A stretch of 40,727 bases of DNA from an uncultured Sutterella sp. Lineage in GTDB: Bacteria; Pseudomonadota; Gammaproteobacteria; Burkholderiales; Burkholderiaceae_F. Shown here piece after piece: positions 6,982 through 14,815 of the stretch (position 1 is the stretch's first letter; each line of letters begins with the position of its first letter). Both the position numbers and the translations under genes were made by a program. The stretch is from assembly GCA_944392755.1 (NCBI GenBank), contig CALXXT010000004.1, positions 1 through 40,727 on the forward strand, read 5' to 3'. The notes beneath the pieces were generated by a model that did no database searches, was not told where the DNA came from, and saw nothing but the letters and a program-made list of their open reading frames with translations.

Positions 6982-6999
6982 AAAGCAGAGGACTGGAAA

Positions 7000-8910
7000 A
7001 TGGTTGAAATCACCCTTCCCGACGGGTCCAAAAAATCCTTTGAAGCTCCCGTAACCGCAATGGGCGTCGCCGAGGCGATCGCTCCGTCGCTTGCCAAGGC
7101 CGCCGTCGCCGCCCGCGTGAACGGCCGCCTCGTGGATCTCTCGACCGTCATCGACAGCGCGGCCGACGTGGCGATCGTCACGGCCAAGGACCCCGAAGGG
7201 CTCGACATCATCCGTCACTCTACGGCCCACCTGATGGCTCAGGCCGTCAAGGAGCTCTATCCCGAAGCGCAGGTGACGATCGGGCCGTCGATTGAAAACG
7301 GCTTCTACTACGACTTTTCGTTCATGCGCTCCTTCACGCCCGAGGATCTGAAGGCGATCGAAGCGCGGATGGATGATCTTGTGAAGAAGAACATTCCGAT
7401 CGTGCGCGAAGAGATGACCCGCGAGGCCGCGATCGAACTCTTCAAGTCGATGGGCGAACACTACAAGGTCGAGCTCATTGAAGCGATCCCTGCGGGCGAA
7501 ACGATTTCGCTCTACCGCCAGGGCGACTTCGTCGACCTCTGCCGCGGTCCTCACGTTCCTTCGACCGGCAAGCTTAAGGTGCATCGCCTCATGAAGGTAG
7601 CGGGCGCCTACTGGCGCGGCGACAGCAAGAACGAAATGCTGCAGCGCATCTACGGCACGGCTTGGGCGACGAAGGACGAGCAGGCCGCTTACCTGAAGAT
7701 GCTCGAAGAAGCCGAAAAGCGCGATCATCGCCGCCTCGGCCGCGAGCTCGATCTTTTCCATCTGCAGGACGAAGCTCCGGGCATGATTTTCTGGCATGCG
7801 AAGGGCTGGGCCCTCTGGCAGGTAGTCGAACAGTACATGCGCCGCGTCTATCAGGACAACGGCTACGAAGAAGTGAAGGCGCCGCAGCTCCTCGACCGTT
7901 CGCTCTGGGAGCGTTCGGGCCATTGGGCGAAGTACCGCGAGAACATGTTCACGACCGAGTCGGAGAGCCGCTACTTCGCGCTGAAGCCCATGAACTGCCC
8001 GGGCCACATCCAGATCTTCAATTCGAAGCTGCGCTCCTACCGCGACCTGCCGCTTCGCATCGGCGAATTCGGCCAGTGCCACCGCAACGAACCCTCGGGT
8101 TCGCTCCACGGCCTGATGCGCGTGCGCGGCTTCACGCAGGACGACGGCCACATCTTCTGCACGGAAGATCAGATTCTTGAAGAGTGCGGCAAGTACACCG
8201 AACTCGTGCGCCGCGTCTACCGCGACTTCGGCTTCAAGGAAATCGCCTACAAGGTGGCGACTCGTCCTGAAATGCGCATCGGGGAAGACGCCGCTTGGGA
8301 CAAGGCCGAACACGCGCTCATGCAGAGCCTTGAGTCGCTTGGCATTCCCTACGAAGTGCTCGAAGGCGAAGGCGCCTTCTACGGCCCCAAGATCGAATAC
8401 CACCTGAAGGACTGCCTCGGACGTTCCTGGCAGTGCGGCACGATTCAGGTCGACTTCCAGATGCCGGGTCGTCTCGGCGCCGAATACGTCGCCGAAGACA
8501 ACACGCGCAAGGTGCCGGTGATGCTCCACCGAGCGATTCTCGGGTCGCTTGAGCGCTGGATCGGCATGCTGATCGAAGAGTTTGCAGGCGCCTTCCCCGT
8601 GTGGCTTGCGCCGGTTCAGGTCGGTCTCGCCGCGATCACGGACGCGCAGAACGACTACGTGAAGGAGCTTGCGCAGAAGTTCCACGAGGCGGGCATTCGG
8701 GTTCAAACCGATTTGCGAAGCGAAAAGATCAGCTATAAAATCCGCGAGCTTAGTCTGCAGAAGATTCCCTACATCGTCGTCGTCGGCGAAAAGGAAAAGC
8801 AGGCCGGCACGGTTTCCGTCCGCGCTCGCGGCGGCAAGGATCTCGGCGTCATGACCGTCGACGAATTCCTCGCCAAAGTGACCGGCGAAGCGGTCTCGCG
8901 CGCCATGTGA
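7000..8910 (+). CDS. thrS: Threonyl-tRNA synthetase
   Basis: Class II synthetase that charges tRNA-Thr; cytosolic, zinc-dependent, 636 residues (normal length). Domains in order: TGS (residues 1-60), editing domain with HSTAH and DLCRGPHVP motifs that removes mischarged serine, catalytic core with the zinc Cys in MNCPGH and motif-2-like CHRNEPSG, motif 3 [13 protein letters not shown], then the anticodon-binding domain ([19 protein letters not shown] to the end). ATG 7000 ([12 protein letters not shown]) is chosen over an upstream in-frame codon because it begins the TGS fold and has AGAGGA upstream. First gene of the thrS-infC-rpmI-rplT-pheST-ihfA block, preceded by a probable Thr-responsive attenuator. 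Confidence 0.97.
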   Translation: MVEITLPDGSKKSFEAPVTAMGVAEAIAPSLAKAAVAARVNGRLVDLSTVIDSAADVAIVTAKDPEGLDIIRHSTAHLMAQAVKELYPEAQVTIGPSIENGFYYDFSFMRSFTPEDLKAIEARMDDLVKKNIPIVREEMTREAAIELFKSMGEHYKVELIEAIPAGETISLYRQGDFVDLCRGPHVPSTGKLKVHRLMKVAGAYWRGDSKNEMLQRIYGTAWATKDEQAAYLKMLEEAEKRDHRRLGRELDLFHLQDEAPGMIFWHAKGWALWQVVEQYMRRVYQDNGYEEVKAPQLLDRSLWERSGHWAKYRENMFTTESESRYFALKPMNCPGHIQIFNSKLRSYRDLPLRIGEFGQCHRNEPSGSLHGLMRVRGFTQDDGHIFCTEDQILEECGKYTELVRRVYRDFGFKEIAYKVATRPEMRIGEDAAWDKAEHALMQSLESLGIPYEVLEGEGAFYGPKIEYHLKDCLGRSWQCGTIQVDFQMPGRLGAEYVAEDNTRKVPVMLHRAILGSLERWIGMLIEEFAGAFPVWLAPVQVGLAAITDAQNDYVKELAQKFHEAGIRVQTDLRSEKISYKIRELSLQKIPYIVVVGEKEKQAGTVSVRARGGKDLGVMTVDEFLAKVTGEAVSRAM

Positions 8911-8950
8911 GACGCCGAGAACTGATCATTACAACTTTTGGAGAAGAGCC

Positions 8951-9472
8951 ATAGCTCAAGATCGCAAGCATCGGATCAATGGTGAGATCCGAGTTCCTGA
9001 GGTCCGACTGACCGGCGTCGACGGCGCCCAGATCGGTATTGTTCGTACGTCCGAAGCCATGCGCATGGCCGAAGAAGCGGACGTCGACCTGGTGGAGGTG
9101 GCGCCGCACGCGACGCCGCCGGTCTGCCGGTTGATGGATTACGGCAAGTTCCGCTATCAGGAGCAGAAGAAGGCTCAGGAAGCCAAGGCCAAGCAGAAGG
9201 TGATTCAGGTGAAGGAGGTGAAGTTCCGTCCGGCGACGGATGAGAACGACTTCCAGACGAAGCTCCGCAGCTTGGTCCGCTTCCTCTCCGACGGCGACAA
9301 GGCCAAGGTGACGCTGCGCTTCCGCGGACGCGAAATGGCGCATCAGCACTTCGGCACCGAGCTGATGGAGCGCGTGCGAAACGAACTCGCCGACATCGCG
9401 CAGGTCGAGCACGCACCGAAGCTCGAGGGCCGTCAGATGGTGATGGTTCTCGCACCGAAAAAGAAGCGCTGA
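8951..9472 (+). CDS. infC: Translation initiation factor IF-3, AUA start codon
   Basis: IF-3 binds the 30S subunit, prevents premature 50S joining and proofreads the start codon. The reading frame is open upstream of the first in-frame ATG (9059, codon 37). That upstream part encodes the conserved N-terminal domain ([16 protein letters not shown] and [17 protein letters not shown]). The frame begins sensibly at ATA 8951 (ATA-GCT-CAA-GAT-CGC), with GGAG seven bases upstream. A non-AUG start is the hallmark of infC: AUU in enterics, and discrimination against it by IF-3 itself gives autoregulation. The protein is 173 residues with N-domain, lysine-rich linker ([13 protein letters not shown]) and C-domain ending in LAPKKKR. 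Forty bases separate it from thrS. Confidence 0.93.
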   Translation: MAQDRKHRINGEIRVPEVRLTGVDGAQIGIVRTSEAMRMAEEADVDLVEVAPHATPPVCRLMDYGKFRYQEQKKAQEAKAKQKVIQVKEVKFRPATDENDFQTKLRSLVRFLSDGDKAKVTLRFRGREMAHQHFGTELMERVRNELADIAQVEHAPKLEGRQMVMVLAPKKKR

Positions 9473-9515
9473 TTGAGCGGCGCGACTTTTGATTTTGGTG
9501 TAATATCGCTATTTC

Positions 9516-9549
9516 GTCCGCTTCACGGCGCACAAGCCGAGGAGCGGAC
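9516..9549 (+). promoter_or_regulatory. Hairpin in the rpmI-rplT leader (candidate L20 autoregulatory site)
   Basis: GTCCGCT (9516-9522) pairs with AGCGGAC (9543-9549). An inner CGGC (9526-9529) / GCCG (9536-9539) stem is set off by a symmetric three-base internal loop, TCA opposite AGG. A TAATAT hexamer at 9501-9506 just before may be a -10. The infC-rpmI gap is 161 bases, long for this operon. Ribosomal protein L20 represses rpmI-rplT through leader RNA in several bacteria, so a role of that kind is plausible but unproven. Confidence 0.45.
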
Positions 9550-9633
9550 ATAACAAGTGGGCTTGAGGCTGGAAAGTCAGTTGCCGAATGGGCGTTGCGC
9601 CTGAAGTCCATACAAGAAAAGAGGAACGGCCAA

Positions 9634-9831
9634 ATGCCGAAGATGAAGACCAAGCGCGCCGCCGCCAAGCGGTTCAAGCCGCGCGCCAGCGGCTCGATCA
9701 AGCGCGCTCACGCTACGAAGCGCCACATCCTTACGAAGCGCACGACGAAGAACAAGCGTCAACTGCGCGGCATGGTCTCTGTGCATGAGTCGGACATGAA
9801 GTCCGTCAAGCGCATGCTCCCCTACGCCTGA
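9634..9831 (+). CDS. rpmI: 50S ribosomal protein L35
   Basis: Structural protein of the large subunit, 65 residues, extremely basic. It has the family N-terminus [20 protein letters not shown] and the following [16 protein letters not shown] segment, ending MLPYA. The ATG at 9634 is chosen over an in-frame ATG 39 bases upstream because MPKMKTKRA is the invariant family start and GAGGAA lies before it. Followed 15 bases later by rplT with its own ribosome binding site (AAGGAG). Confidence 0.97.
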   Translation: MPKMKTKRAAAKRFKPRASGSIKRAHATKRHILTKRTTKNKRQLRGMVSVHESDMKSVKRMLPYA

Positions 9832-9846
9832 TAAGGAGAATAGAAG

Positions 9847-10197
9847 ATGCCTCGTGTGAAGCGTGGTGTGACGGCTCGTGCCCGTCATAAGAAGATTTTC
9901 GCCCTCGCCAAGGGCTTCCGCGGCCGCCGCAACAACGTTTACCGCGTTGCCAAGCAGGCCGTCATGCGTGCCGGCCAGTATGCTTATCGCGACCGCCGCA
10001 ACAAGAAGCGCGTGTTCCGCCGTCTGTGGATCGCCCGCATCAACGCCGGTACGCGTGCCAACGGCATGACGTATTCGGTGTTCATGAACGGCCTCAAGAA
10101 GGCCGGCATCGGTCTTGACCGCAAGGTGCTCGCCGACATGGCCGTGAACGACAAGGCCGGCTTTGCCGCTCTCGTCGCTCAGGTGAAGGGCTGCTGA
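9847..10197 (+). CDS. rplT: 50S ribosomal protein L20
   Basis: Large-subunit assembly protein, 116 residues. It has the typical basic N-terminal arm ([30 protein letters not shown]) and globular domain with [13 protein letters not shown]. In some bacteria L20 also represses its own operon by binding leader RNA, which fits the hairpin before rpmI. An intrinsic terminator lies 64 bases downstream, so pheST may depend on readthrough or its own promoter. Confidence 0.97.
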   Translation: MPRVKRGVTARARHKKIFALAKGFRGRRNNVYRVAKQAVMRAGQYAYRDRRNKKRVFRRLWIARINAGTRANGMTYSVFMNGLKKAGIGLDRKVLADMAVNDKAGFAALVAQVKGC

Positions 10198-10207
10198 GAC
10201 TGACGGT

Positions 10208-10240
10208 TTTCGGCCGGCACCTGAGCGGCGCTGGCCGAAA
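10208..10240 (+). other. Hairpin just after rplT
   Basis: TTTCGGCC (10208-10215) and GGCCGAAA (10233-10240) form a perfect 8-bp stem that can extend inward by three pairs including one G-U. No T-run follows. A likely 3'-end stabiliser or pause site at the end of rplT. Confidence 0.45.
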
Positions 10241-10261
10241 GGCCCTAGGCTCAACGACATG

Positions 10262-10292
10262 AAGGATTCGGTTTCGGCCGAATCCTTTTTTT
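10262..10292 (+). terminator. Intrinsic terminator between rplT and pheS
   Basis: Perfect 10-bp stem AAGGATTCGG / CCGAATCCTT around TTTCGG, followed by uninterrupted T residues to 10292. A frame starting at 10259 reads through it but its Phe codons are only the T-run itself, so it is not taken as a Phe leader peptide. Confidence 0.85.
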
Positions 10293-10378
10293 ATTGCCGG
10301 GCGATTCGCGGCTCCCGACGGTTCAAGGGGCCATACGGATCGAGCCTGCGGCGGGACGGCCAAAGGAAGGGACTCCTT

Positions 10379-10440
10379 ATGGAGGCCTCGGGATTCGAAC
10401 CCGCGCCAAGGCTGCGCAGGAGTCCAAAGCGGGCCTGCAC
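10379..10440 (-). other. tRNA or tmRNA 3'-end-like fragment in the pheS leader
   Basis: Read on the minus strand, this segment contains a T-arm-like CGGG-TTCGAAT-CCCG and an acceptor-like tail GAGGCCTCCA. Before it, GCGC-AGCCTTG-GCGC resembles a long variable arm. No D-arm or full acceptor partner could be found, so it is not a functional tRNA as far as can be seen. The whole non-coding stretch 10198-10615 otherwise holds only hairpins and a possible -10 (TAAAAT, 10451-10456). Confidence 0.4.
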
Positions 10441-10466
10441 CCGGAGCGGTTAAAATGTAGCGTTTC

Positions 10467-10497
10467 GGTGTGCTGGAAGCATAGGCTCCGGCGCACC
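10467..10497 (+). other. Hairpin with short T-tract upstream of pheS
   Basis: GGTGTGC (10467-10473) pairs with GCGCACC (10491-10497), seven pairs with one G-U, across a 17-base loop. A T5 tract follows about ten bases later. It could be a weak attenuator, but no Phe-rich leader ORF was found to drive it. Confidence 0.3.
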
Positions 10498-10615
10498 CTT
10501 TCCCATTTTTCGGCTTCGTTCTGGCGAGCAAAAGCCCGACCGCGGCCGGTTTGCGCATGTGGAGAGTTCAGATGGGGCTCGGCCGTGCGCGCAACGAACT
10601 GTGAAGAGTTTCACC

Positions 10616-11632
10616 ATGCAGGAATTAACCGAACTGGTCGAGTCGGCGCAGCGCGATTTCGCGCAGGCTGAGCAGCCCGCCGCGCTCGAAGACGCCAAGG
10701 CGCGCTACATCGGGAAGACGGGCCGCATCACGATGCTCATGAAGGAGCTCGGGAAGCTCCCGGCCGAGGAGCGCCGTGCCCGCGGCCAGCAGATCAATTC
10801 GGCCAAGCAGCAGATTGAGGCGGCGCTCAATGCCCGCCGCGAGCAGCTTGCCGAGGCGGCGCTCGCGAAGAAGCTCGAAAGCGAAGCGATCGACGTAACG
10901 CTTCCGGGGCGTCTTCGCTCCGAAGGCGGCATTCATCCCGTCATGCGCACTTGGATGCGCATCGAGGAAATCTTCCGCTCGATCGGTTTCGACGTTGCCG
11001 ACGGCCCGGAAATCGAAAACGACTGGTTCAGCTTCACCTCGCTCGGCAATCCGCCCGACCATCCCGCCCGCTCGATGCAGGACACGTTCTACGTCGACCG
11101 CAACGACGACGACGGGCGCCCGCTGCCGCTTCGTCCGCATACCTCCCCCATGCAGGTGCGCTATGCCCGCACGCATGAGCCGCCCATCAAGGTGATCGCG
11201 CCGGGACGCACGTACCGCGTCGACTCCGACGCGACGCATTCGCCCATGTTCCATCAGGTCGAAGGCCTTTGGATCGGCGAGAACGTGAGCTTTACGGACC
11301 TGAAGGGCGTCTACAGCGACTTCCTGCGGTGCTTCTTCGAGACGAACGACCTCGTCGTGCGCTTCCGCCCGTCGTACTTCCCCTTTACGGAGCCGTCCGT
11401 CGAAGTGGACATGATGTTCACGAGCGGGGCTCGAAAGGGCAAGTGGCTCGAAATTTCCGGCGCCGGCGAAGTGCACCCGAACGTAGTCCGCAACTTCGGG
11501 CTCGATCCCGAGAAGTACATGGGATTTGCCTTCGGTTCCGGTCTCGAGCGCCTGACGATGCTGCGCTACGGCATCGACGATCTGCGCCTCTTCTTTGAGG
11601 GCGATCTGCGCTTCCTCCGTCAGTTCAATTAA
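10616..11632 (+). CDS. pheS: Phenylalanyl-tRNA synthetase alpha subunit
   Basis: Catalytic subunit of the alpha2-beta2 class II enzyme that charges tRNA-Phe. 338 residues: an N-terminal coiled coil (about 1-85) that binds tRNA, then the catalytic core with [25 protein letters not shown], motif 2 around [23 protein letters not shown] and motif 3 [23 protein letters not shown] 10616 ([15 protein letters not shown]) is preferred over the in-frame ATG at 10559 because it matches the family start and has GAAGAG upstream. The 418-base gap from rplT includes a terminator, so separate regulation is likely. pheT follows after 23 bases. Confidence 0.96.
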   Translation: MQELTELVESAQRDFAQAEQPAALEDAKARYIGKTGRITMLMKELGKLPAEERRARGQQINSAKQQIEAALNARREQLAEAALAKKLESEAIDVTLPGRLRSEGGIHPVMRTWMRIEEIFRSIGFDVADGPEIENDWFSFTSLGNPPDHPARSMQDTFYVDRNDDDGRPLPLRPHTSPMQVRYARTHEPPIKVIAPGRTYRVDSDATHSPMFHQVEGLWIGENVSFTDLKGVYSDFLRCFFETNDLVVRFRPSYFPFTEPSVEVDMMFTSGARKGKWLEISGAGEVHPNVVRNFGLDPEKYMGFAFGSGLERLTMLRYGIDDLRLFFEGDLRFLRQFN

Positions 11633-11655
11633 TCGGCACAGTTCGAGGTTTCAAG

Positions 11656-14073
11656 ATGCTCTTTACGGAAGAATGGCTCCGTCAGTTCGTCAATCCGGCG
11701 ATGACGACCGAAGAAATTGCCGATGCGCTGACGATGCACGGCCTGGAAATTGAAGGCGTCGAGACGGTGGCGCCGCCCTTCACGGGCGTGGTCGTCGCCA
11801 AGGTGCTCACTTGCCGCGATCACGAAAATTCGGATCATCTGCACGTCTGCGAAGTCGATGCAGGGACGGGCGAGGTGCTGCAGATCGTCTGCGGCGCGCC
11901 GAACGTCCGTGCCGGCATCAAGGTGGCCTGCGCCACTGTGGGAGCCGTGCTCCCGGGCAACTTCACGATCAAGAAGGCGAAGCTTCGCGGCGTGGTGTCG
12001 ATGGGGATGCTCTGCTCGACGCGCGAGCTCGGCATCAACAACGACCACAACGGCATTTGGATTCTCCCCGACGATGCGCCCGTGGGTGAAGACATCCGCC
12101 GCTACGCGCACCTCGACGACGCCCGTATCGACCTCAAGGTGACGCCGAACCGCGGCGACGCCTTGTCGGTGCTCGGCGTCGCGCGCGATCTGCACGCCAT
12201 TACGGGGGCGCCCCTTCAGGTGCCGGAGATGAAGCCCGTGACGCCCACCATGGATGAGCGCATGCCCGTCGAGATCGAATCGAAGGAGGTCTGCGGGCGC
12301 TTCAGCGGCCGAATCGTTCGCGGTCTCAACCCGCAGGCGAAGACGCCCGAGTGGATGAAGTCCCGCCTCGAGCGTGCAGGCCAACGTTCGATTTCAGCCT
12401 TGGTCGACATTTCGAACTACATCATGATCGAGCTCGGCCGGCCGACGCACTTCTACGACCTCGACAAGCTCGAGGGCGGCAAGATCACGGTGCGCGCGGC
12501 TCGTTCGGGCGAGAAGGTTTCGCTTCTGAACGGCTCCACGGTCGACTTGGATTCCTCCTTTGTCCTCATTTGCGACGGGGATCGCCCCGAAGGACTTGCG
12601 GGCATCATGGGCGGCGATCGCACGTCGATCTCCGATACGACGACGAATCTCTTCATTGAAAGCGCCTTCTTCCCGCAGAAGGCGATTCAGGGCCGCTGCC
12701 GCAAGCTGAACTTCTCGACCGACGCGGCCTACCGGTTTGAGCGCGGCGTGGATTTCTCGACGACGGCCGATCACCTCGAGTACATCACGAAGCTCGTGCT
12801 CGACATTTGCGGAACGCCCGAGACGAAGACGGGGCCCGTTACGGACGTCGTGACGGAGCTTCCTGCGCGCCGTCCGGTGAAGATGCGCGTCGAGCGGTGC
12901 TGCCGCGTCGTCGGCATCGAAATTCCGCTTGAAGCGATGAAGACGGCCTTCGAGCGCCTTGGATTTGAATACGAATACGCCGACGGCGTCTTCACCGTGG
13001 TGCCGCCTGCGTTCCGCTTCGACATCGAAATCGAAGAGGATTTGATCGAGGAAGTGGCGCGACTCTACGGCTACGACAAGCTCCCCGACCGTCCGCCCTT
13101 CCAGCGCTGCGCCATGAAGGCTCAGCATGAAGAACGCCGTACGAACCATGCGCTTCGCCGCGAAATGGCGCATTTGGGCTATCAGGAGCTCATCAACTTT
13201 TCCTTTGTGCCCGAAGCTTGGGAGGACGCCTTCGGCTCGATTGAAGAGCCGATCCGCCTCCTCAACCCGATCGCGAGCCAGCTCTCGGTCATGCGCACGC
13301 AGCTCCTGGGCGGACTCGTCGACATTCTGAAGTACAACCTCAACCGCCGCGCCGAGCGCGTCCGTCTCTTCGAGCTCGGCCGCGTGTTCTTCCCTGATCC
13401 TGCCGTTGTCGACGGTCCTTGGACGGTGAAGGGCGTGCGTCAGCCGCAGCATCTTGCCGGCCTCGCGTACGGTCCGGCCGACGACGTTCAGTGGGGCCAG
13501 TCGACGCGCATGGTCGACTTCTACGACGTGAAGGGCGACGTTGAACGCCTCATCGCGCCGCTTAAGGCCCGATTTGAAGCAGAGGTCTTCCCGGGTCTCC
13601 ACCCGGGCCGCTCCGCCGCGATCTTTGTGGGCGAGCGCCGCGTCGGCTTCATCGGCGAGCTTCACCCGCGCGTTGCGAAGGCTTTCGACCTGCCGCATGC
13701 GCCCGTCGTTTTCGAGCTTGAAGCCGAACCTCTTCTCGCGCTTCCGCTTCCGAAGAATCAGCCTTTGCCGAAGCATCAAGCCATGCGCCGCGACATTGCC
13801 GTCGTCGTGCCCGCTTCGCTGCCCGTGCAGAAGCTCTTCGATGAAGTGGCCGATGCGCGAACGGCCGACCCTCGGCTCGCAACGGTCGACGACTTCCGGC
13901 TCTTCGACCTCTACCGTCCGACGGCCGAGGCCGAAGCGGGCGAGAAGTCGCTCGCCTTTGCCGTGGAGCTTACGGCGCGCGGCGAAAATCCGCTGACCGA
14001 CGAAGAGGCCGACGCCGTGATGCATGCGCTTCTCGAAGTGCTTGAACGCGTCGGCGCACGTCTGCGCAGTTGA
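11656..14073 (+). CDS. pheT: Phenylalanyl-tRNA synthetase beta subunit
   Basis: 805-residue partner of PheS. Domains in order: N-terminal fold, EMAP/OB-type tRNA-binding domain (about 40-150, with NSDHLHVCEVDAG and GAPNVRAGIKVACA), the B3/B4 editing domain that hydrolyses Tyr-tRNA-Phe (around GRPTHFYDLDKLEGG and GIMGG), the B5 DNA-binding-like fold, a catalytic-like core (RTNHALRREMAHLGYQEL onward) and the C-terminal ferredoxin-like anticodon-binding domain (MRRDIAVVVPASLPVQKLFDEV). GAGG lies seven bases before the ATG. Length is normal and the frame is intact. Confidence 0.97.
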   Translation: MLFTEEWLRQFVNPAMTTEEIADALTMHGLEIEGVETVAPPFTGVVVAKVLTCRDHENSDHLHVCEVDAGTGEVLQIVCGAPNVRAGIKVACATVGAVLPGNFTIKKAKLRGVVSMGMLCSTRELGINNDHNGIWILPDDAPVGEDIRRYAHLDDARIDLKVTPNRGDALSVLGVARDLHAITGAPLQVPEMKPVTPTMDERMPVEIESKEVCGRFSGRIVRGLNPQAKTPEWMKSRLERAGQRSISALVDISNYIMIELGRPTHFYDLDKLEGGKITVRAARSGEKVSLLNGSTVDLDSSFVLICDGDRPEGLAGIMGGDRTSISDTTTNLFIESAFFPQKAIQGRCRKLNFSTDAAYRFERGVDFSTTADHLEYITKLVLDICGTPETKTGPVTDVVTELPARRPVKMRVERCCRVVGIEIPLEAMKTAFERLGFEYEYADGVFTVVPPAFRFDIEIEEDLIEEVARLYGYDKLPDRPPFQRCAMKAQHEERRTNHALRREMAHLGYQELINFSFVPEAWEDAFGSIEEPIRLLNPIASQLSVMRTQLLGGLVDILKYNLNRRAERVRLFELGRVFFPDPAVVDGPWTVKGVRQPQHLAGLAYGPADDVQWGQSTRMVDFYDVKGDVERLIAPLKARFEAEVFPGLHPGRSAAIFVGERRVGFIGELHPRVAKAFDLPHAPVVFELEAEPLLALPLPKNQPLPKHQAMRRDIAVVVPASLPVQKLFDEVADARTADPRLATVDDFRLFDLYRPTAEAEAGEKSLAFAVELTARGENPLTDEEADAVMHALLEVLERVGARLRS

Positions 14074-14081
14074 TCATCATT

Positions 14082-14114
14082 CCGTCGGGCGGCAGTTCCC
14101 GAGCCGCCCGACGG
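14082..14114 (+). other. Perfect 12-bp hairpin between pheT and ihfA
   Basis: CCGTCGGGCGGC (14082-14093) and GCCGCCCGACGG (14103-14114) pair perfectly around a 9-base loop. No T-run follows, so complete termination is unlikely. Its place between the synthetase and the DNA-bending protein genes suggests mRNA processing or differential stability. Confidence 0.6.
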
Positions 14115-14142
14115 CTCACCATCTCTGAATCACAAAAGACAC

Positions 14143-14475
14143 ATGACTGAACCCGAACTGCCCTGCCGCACGCTCAACAAGGCCGGCCTTGCCGATAAGA
14201 TCGTCGAGCGTATTCCGGATTTGGACCGTCCCCGCGCCAAGTTGATCGTGGAGGCTTTTTTCGAACTCCTCAGCTCAAACCTCGAAGAAGGGTGCACGCT
14301 GAAGATCGCCGGTCTCGGCAACTTTACCGTCCGAGACAAGGTGGCCCGTCCGGGCCGCAACCTGAAGACGGGCGAAGTGGTGACGATCACCGAGCGCCGC
14401 GTGGTGAGCTTTCATCCGTCGGGCACGCTCAACGCGCGCGTCACTGAGAACCTCCTCGGCGGTTCGAAGGCCTGA
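14143..14475 (+). CDS. ihfA: Integration host factor alpha subunit
   Basis: DNA-bending nucleoid protein acting as heterodimer with IhfB in transcription, recombination and replication. 110 residues. It begins with a short extension, then the HU/IHF fold: [33 protein letters not shown], the DNA-contacting arm [12 protein letters not shown] with the Pro-region RPGRN, and C-terminal [11 protein letters not shown]. The linkage pheST-ihfA is conserved across many proteobacteria. Members near 100-113 residues are usual. No MerR-type gene follows here; instead there is a tRNA-Pro with its own promoter. Confidence 0.95.
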   Translation: MTEPELPCRTLNKAGLADKIVERIPDLDRPRAKLIVEAFFELLSSNLEEGCTLKIAGLGNFTVRDKVARPGRNLKTGEVVTITERRVVSFHPSGTLNARVTENLLGGSKA

Positions 14476-14494
14476 CGGATTGAGGATCGGCCGC

Positions 14495-14523
14495 TTGCTT
14501 TTTTCGTGAGTTTCCGATAGAAT
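14495..14523 (+). promoter_or_regulatory. Promoter of tRNA-Pro
   Basis: -35 TTGCTT (14495-14500) and -10 TAGAAT (14518-14523) with a 17-base spacer, placed 13 bases before the tRNA. The -35 hexamer is the same as that of the tRNA-Val promoter in this window. Confidence 0.75.
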
Positions 14524-14536
14524 CCTTTCCTCTGTT

Positions 14537-14613
14537 CGGGGTGTAGCGCAGCCTGGTAGCGCACTTGCATGGGGTGCAAGGGGTCGCGAGTTCGAATCCC
14601 GCCACCCCGACCA
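14537..14613 (+). tRNA. tRNA-Pro (GGG anticodon)
   Basis: 77-base cloverleaf. Acceptor CGGGGTG pairs with CACCCCG, discriminator A, encoded CCA. The anticodon arm CTTGC-ATGGGGT-GCAAG gives GGG, and the T-arm contains GCGAG-TTCGAAT-CCCGC with imperfect outer pairing. Own promoter upstream and intrinsic terminator downstream make it a single-gene unit. Confidence 0.95.
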
Positions 14614-14625
14614 GAAAACAAAGCA

Positions 14626-14651
14626 GGTCGTCTGAAAAGACGGCCTTTTTT
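14626..14651 (+). terminator. Intrinsic terminator after tRNA-Pro
   Basis: GGTCGTCT (14626-14633) pairs with AGACGGCC (14638-14645), with one G-U, around GAAA, followed by six T residues. Well placed 13 bases after the tRNA. Confidence 0.85.
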
Positions 14652-14815
14652 GTTGACTTCGCCGCTAAAACAGCTTTGAACGCTGACGGTCGCGGGCAAG
14701 CGCTTTCGGAATTGTCACAACTTTTTGCGAAAGCATGCGGATCGGCACGGTTACAATCGTTGCACAAAGAAATACGCACCAAGGACGCGGCCGCAAGGGC
14801 CGTGAAAGACTTTCG

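Noticed and set aside
10259-10453. ORF reading MKDSVSAESFFYC... as a Phe leader peptide for pheST
   Set aside because: Its Phe codons are the T-run of the intrinsic terminator itself and lie after the hairpin, so stalling there could not control that terminator. No ribosome binding site precedes it.
10094-10558. 154-codon minus-strand ORF in the rplT-pheS gap
   Set aside because: Overlaps rplT, terminator and tRNA-like segment; no ribosome binding site or protein-like pattern.
12394-14025. 543-codon minus-strand ORF opposite pheT
   Set aside because: Antisense shadow of pheT caused by high GC; no domain signatures.
14626-14651. Resemblance of GTCGTCTGAA to the Neisseria DNA uptake sequence
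   Set aside because: It has a mismatch, occurs once as part of a terminator stem, and no other copies were noticed; the stem explains it.
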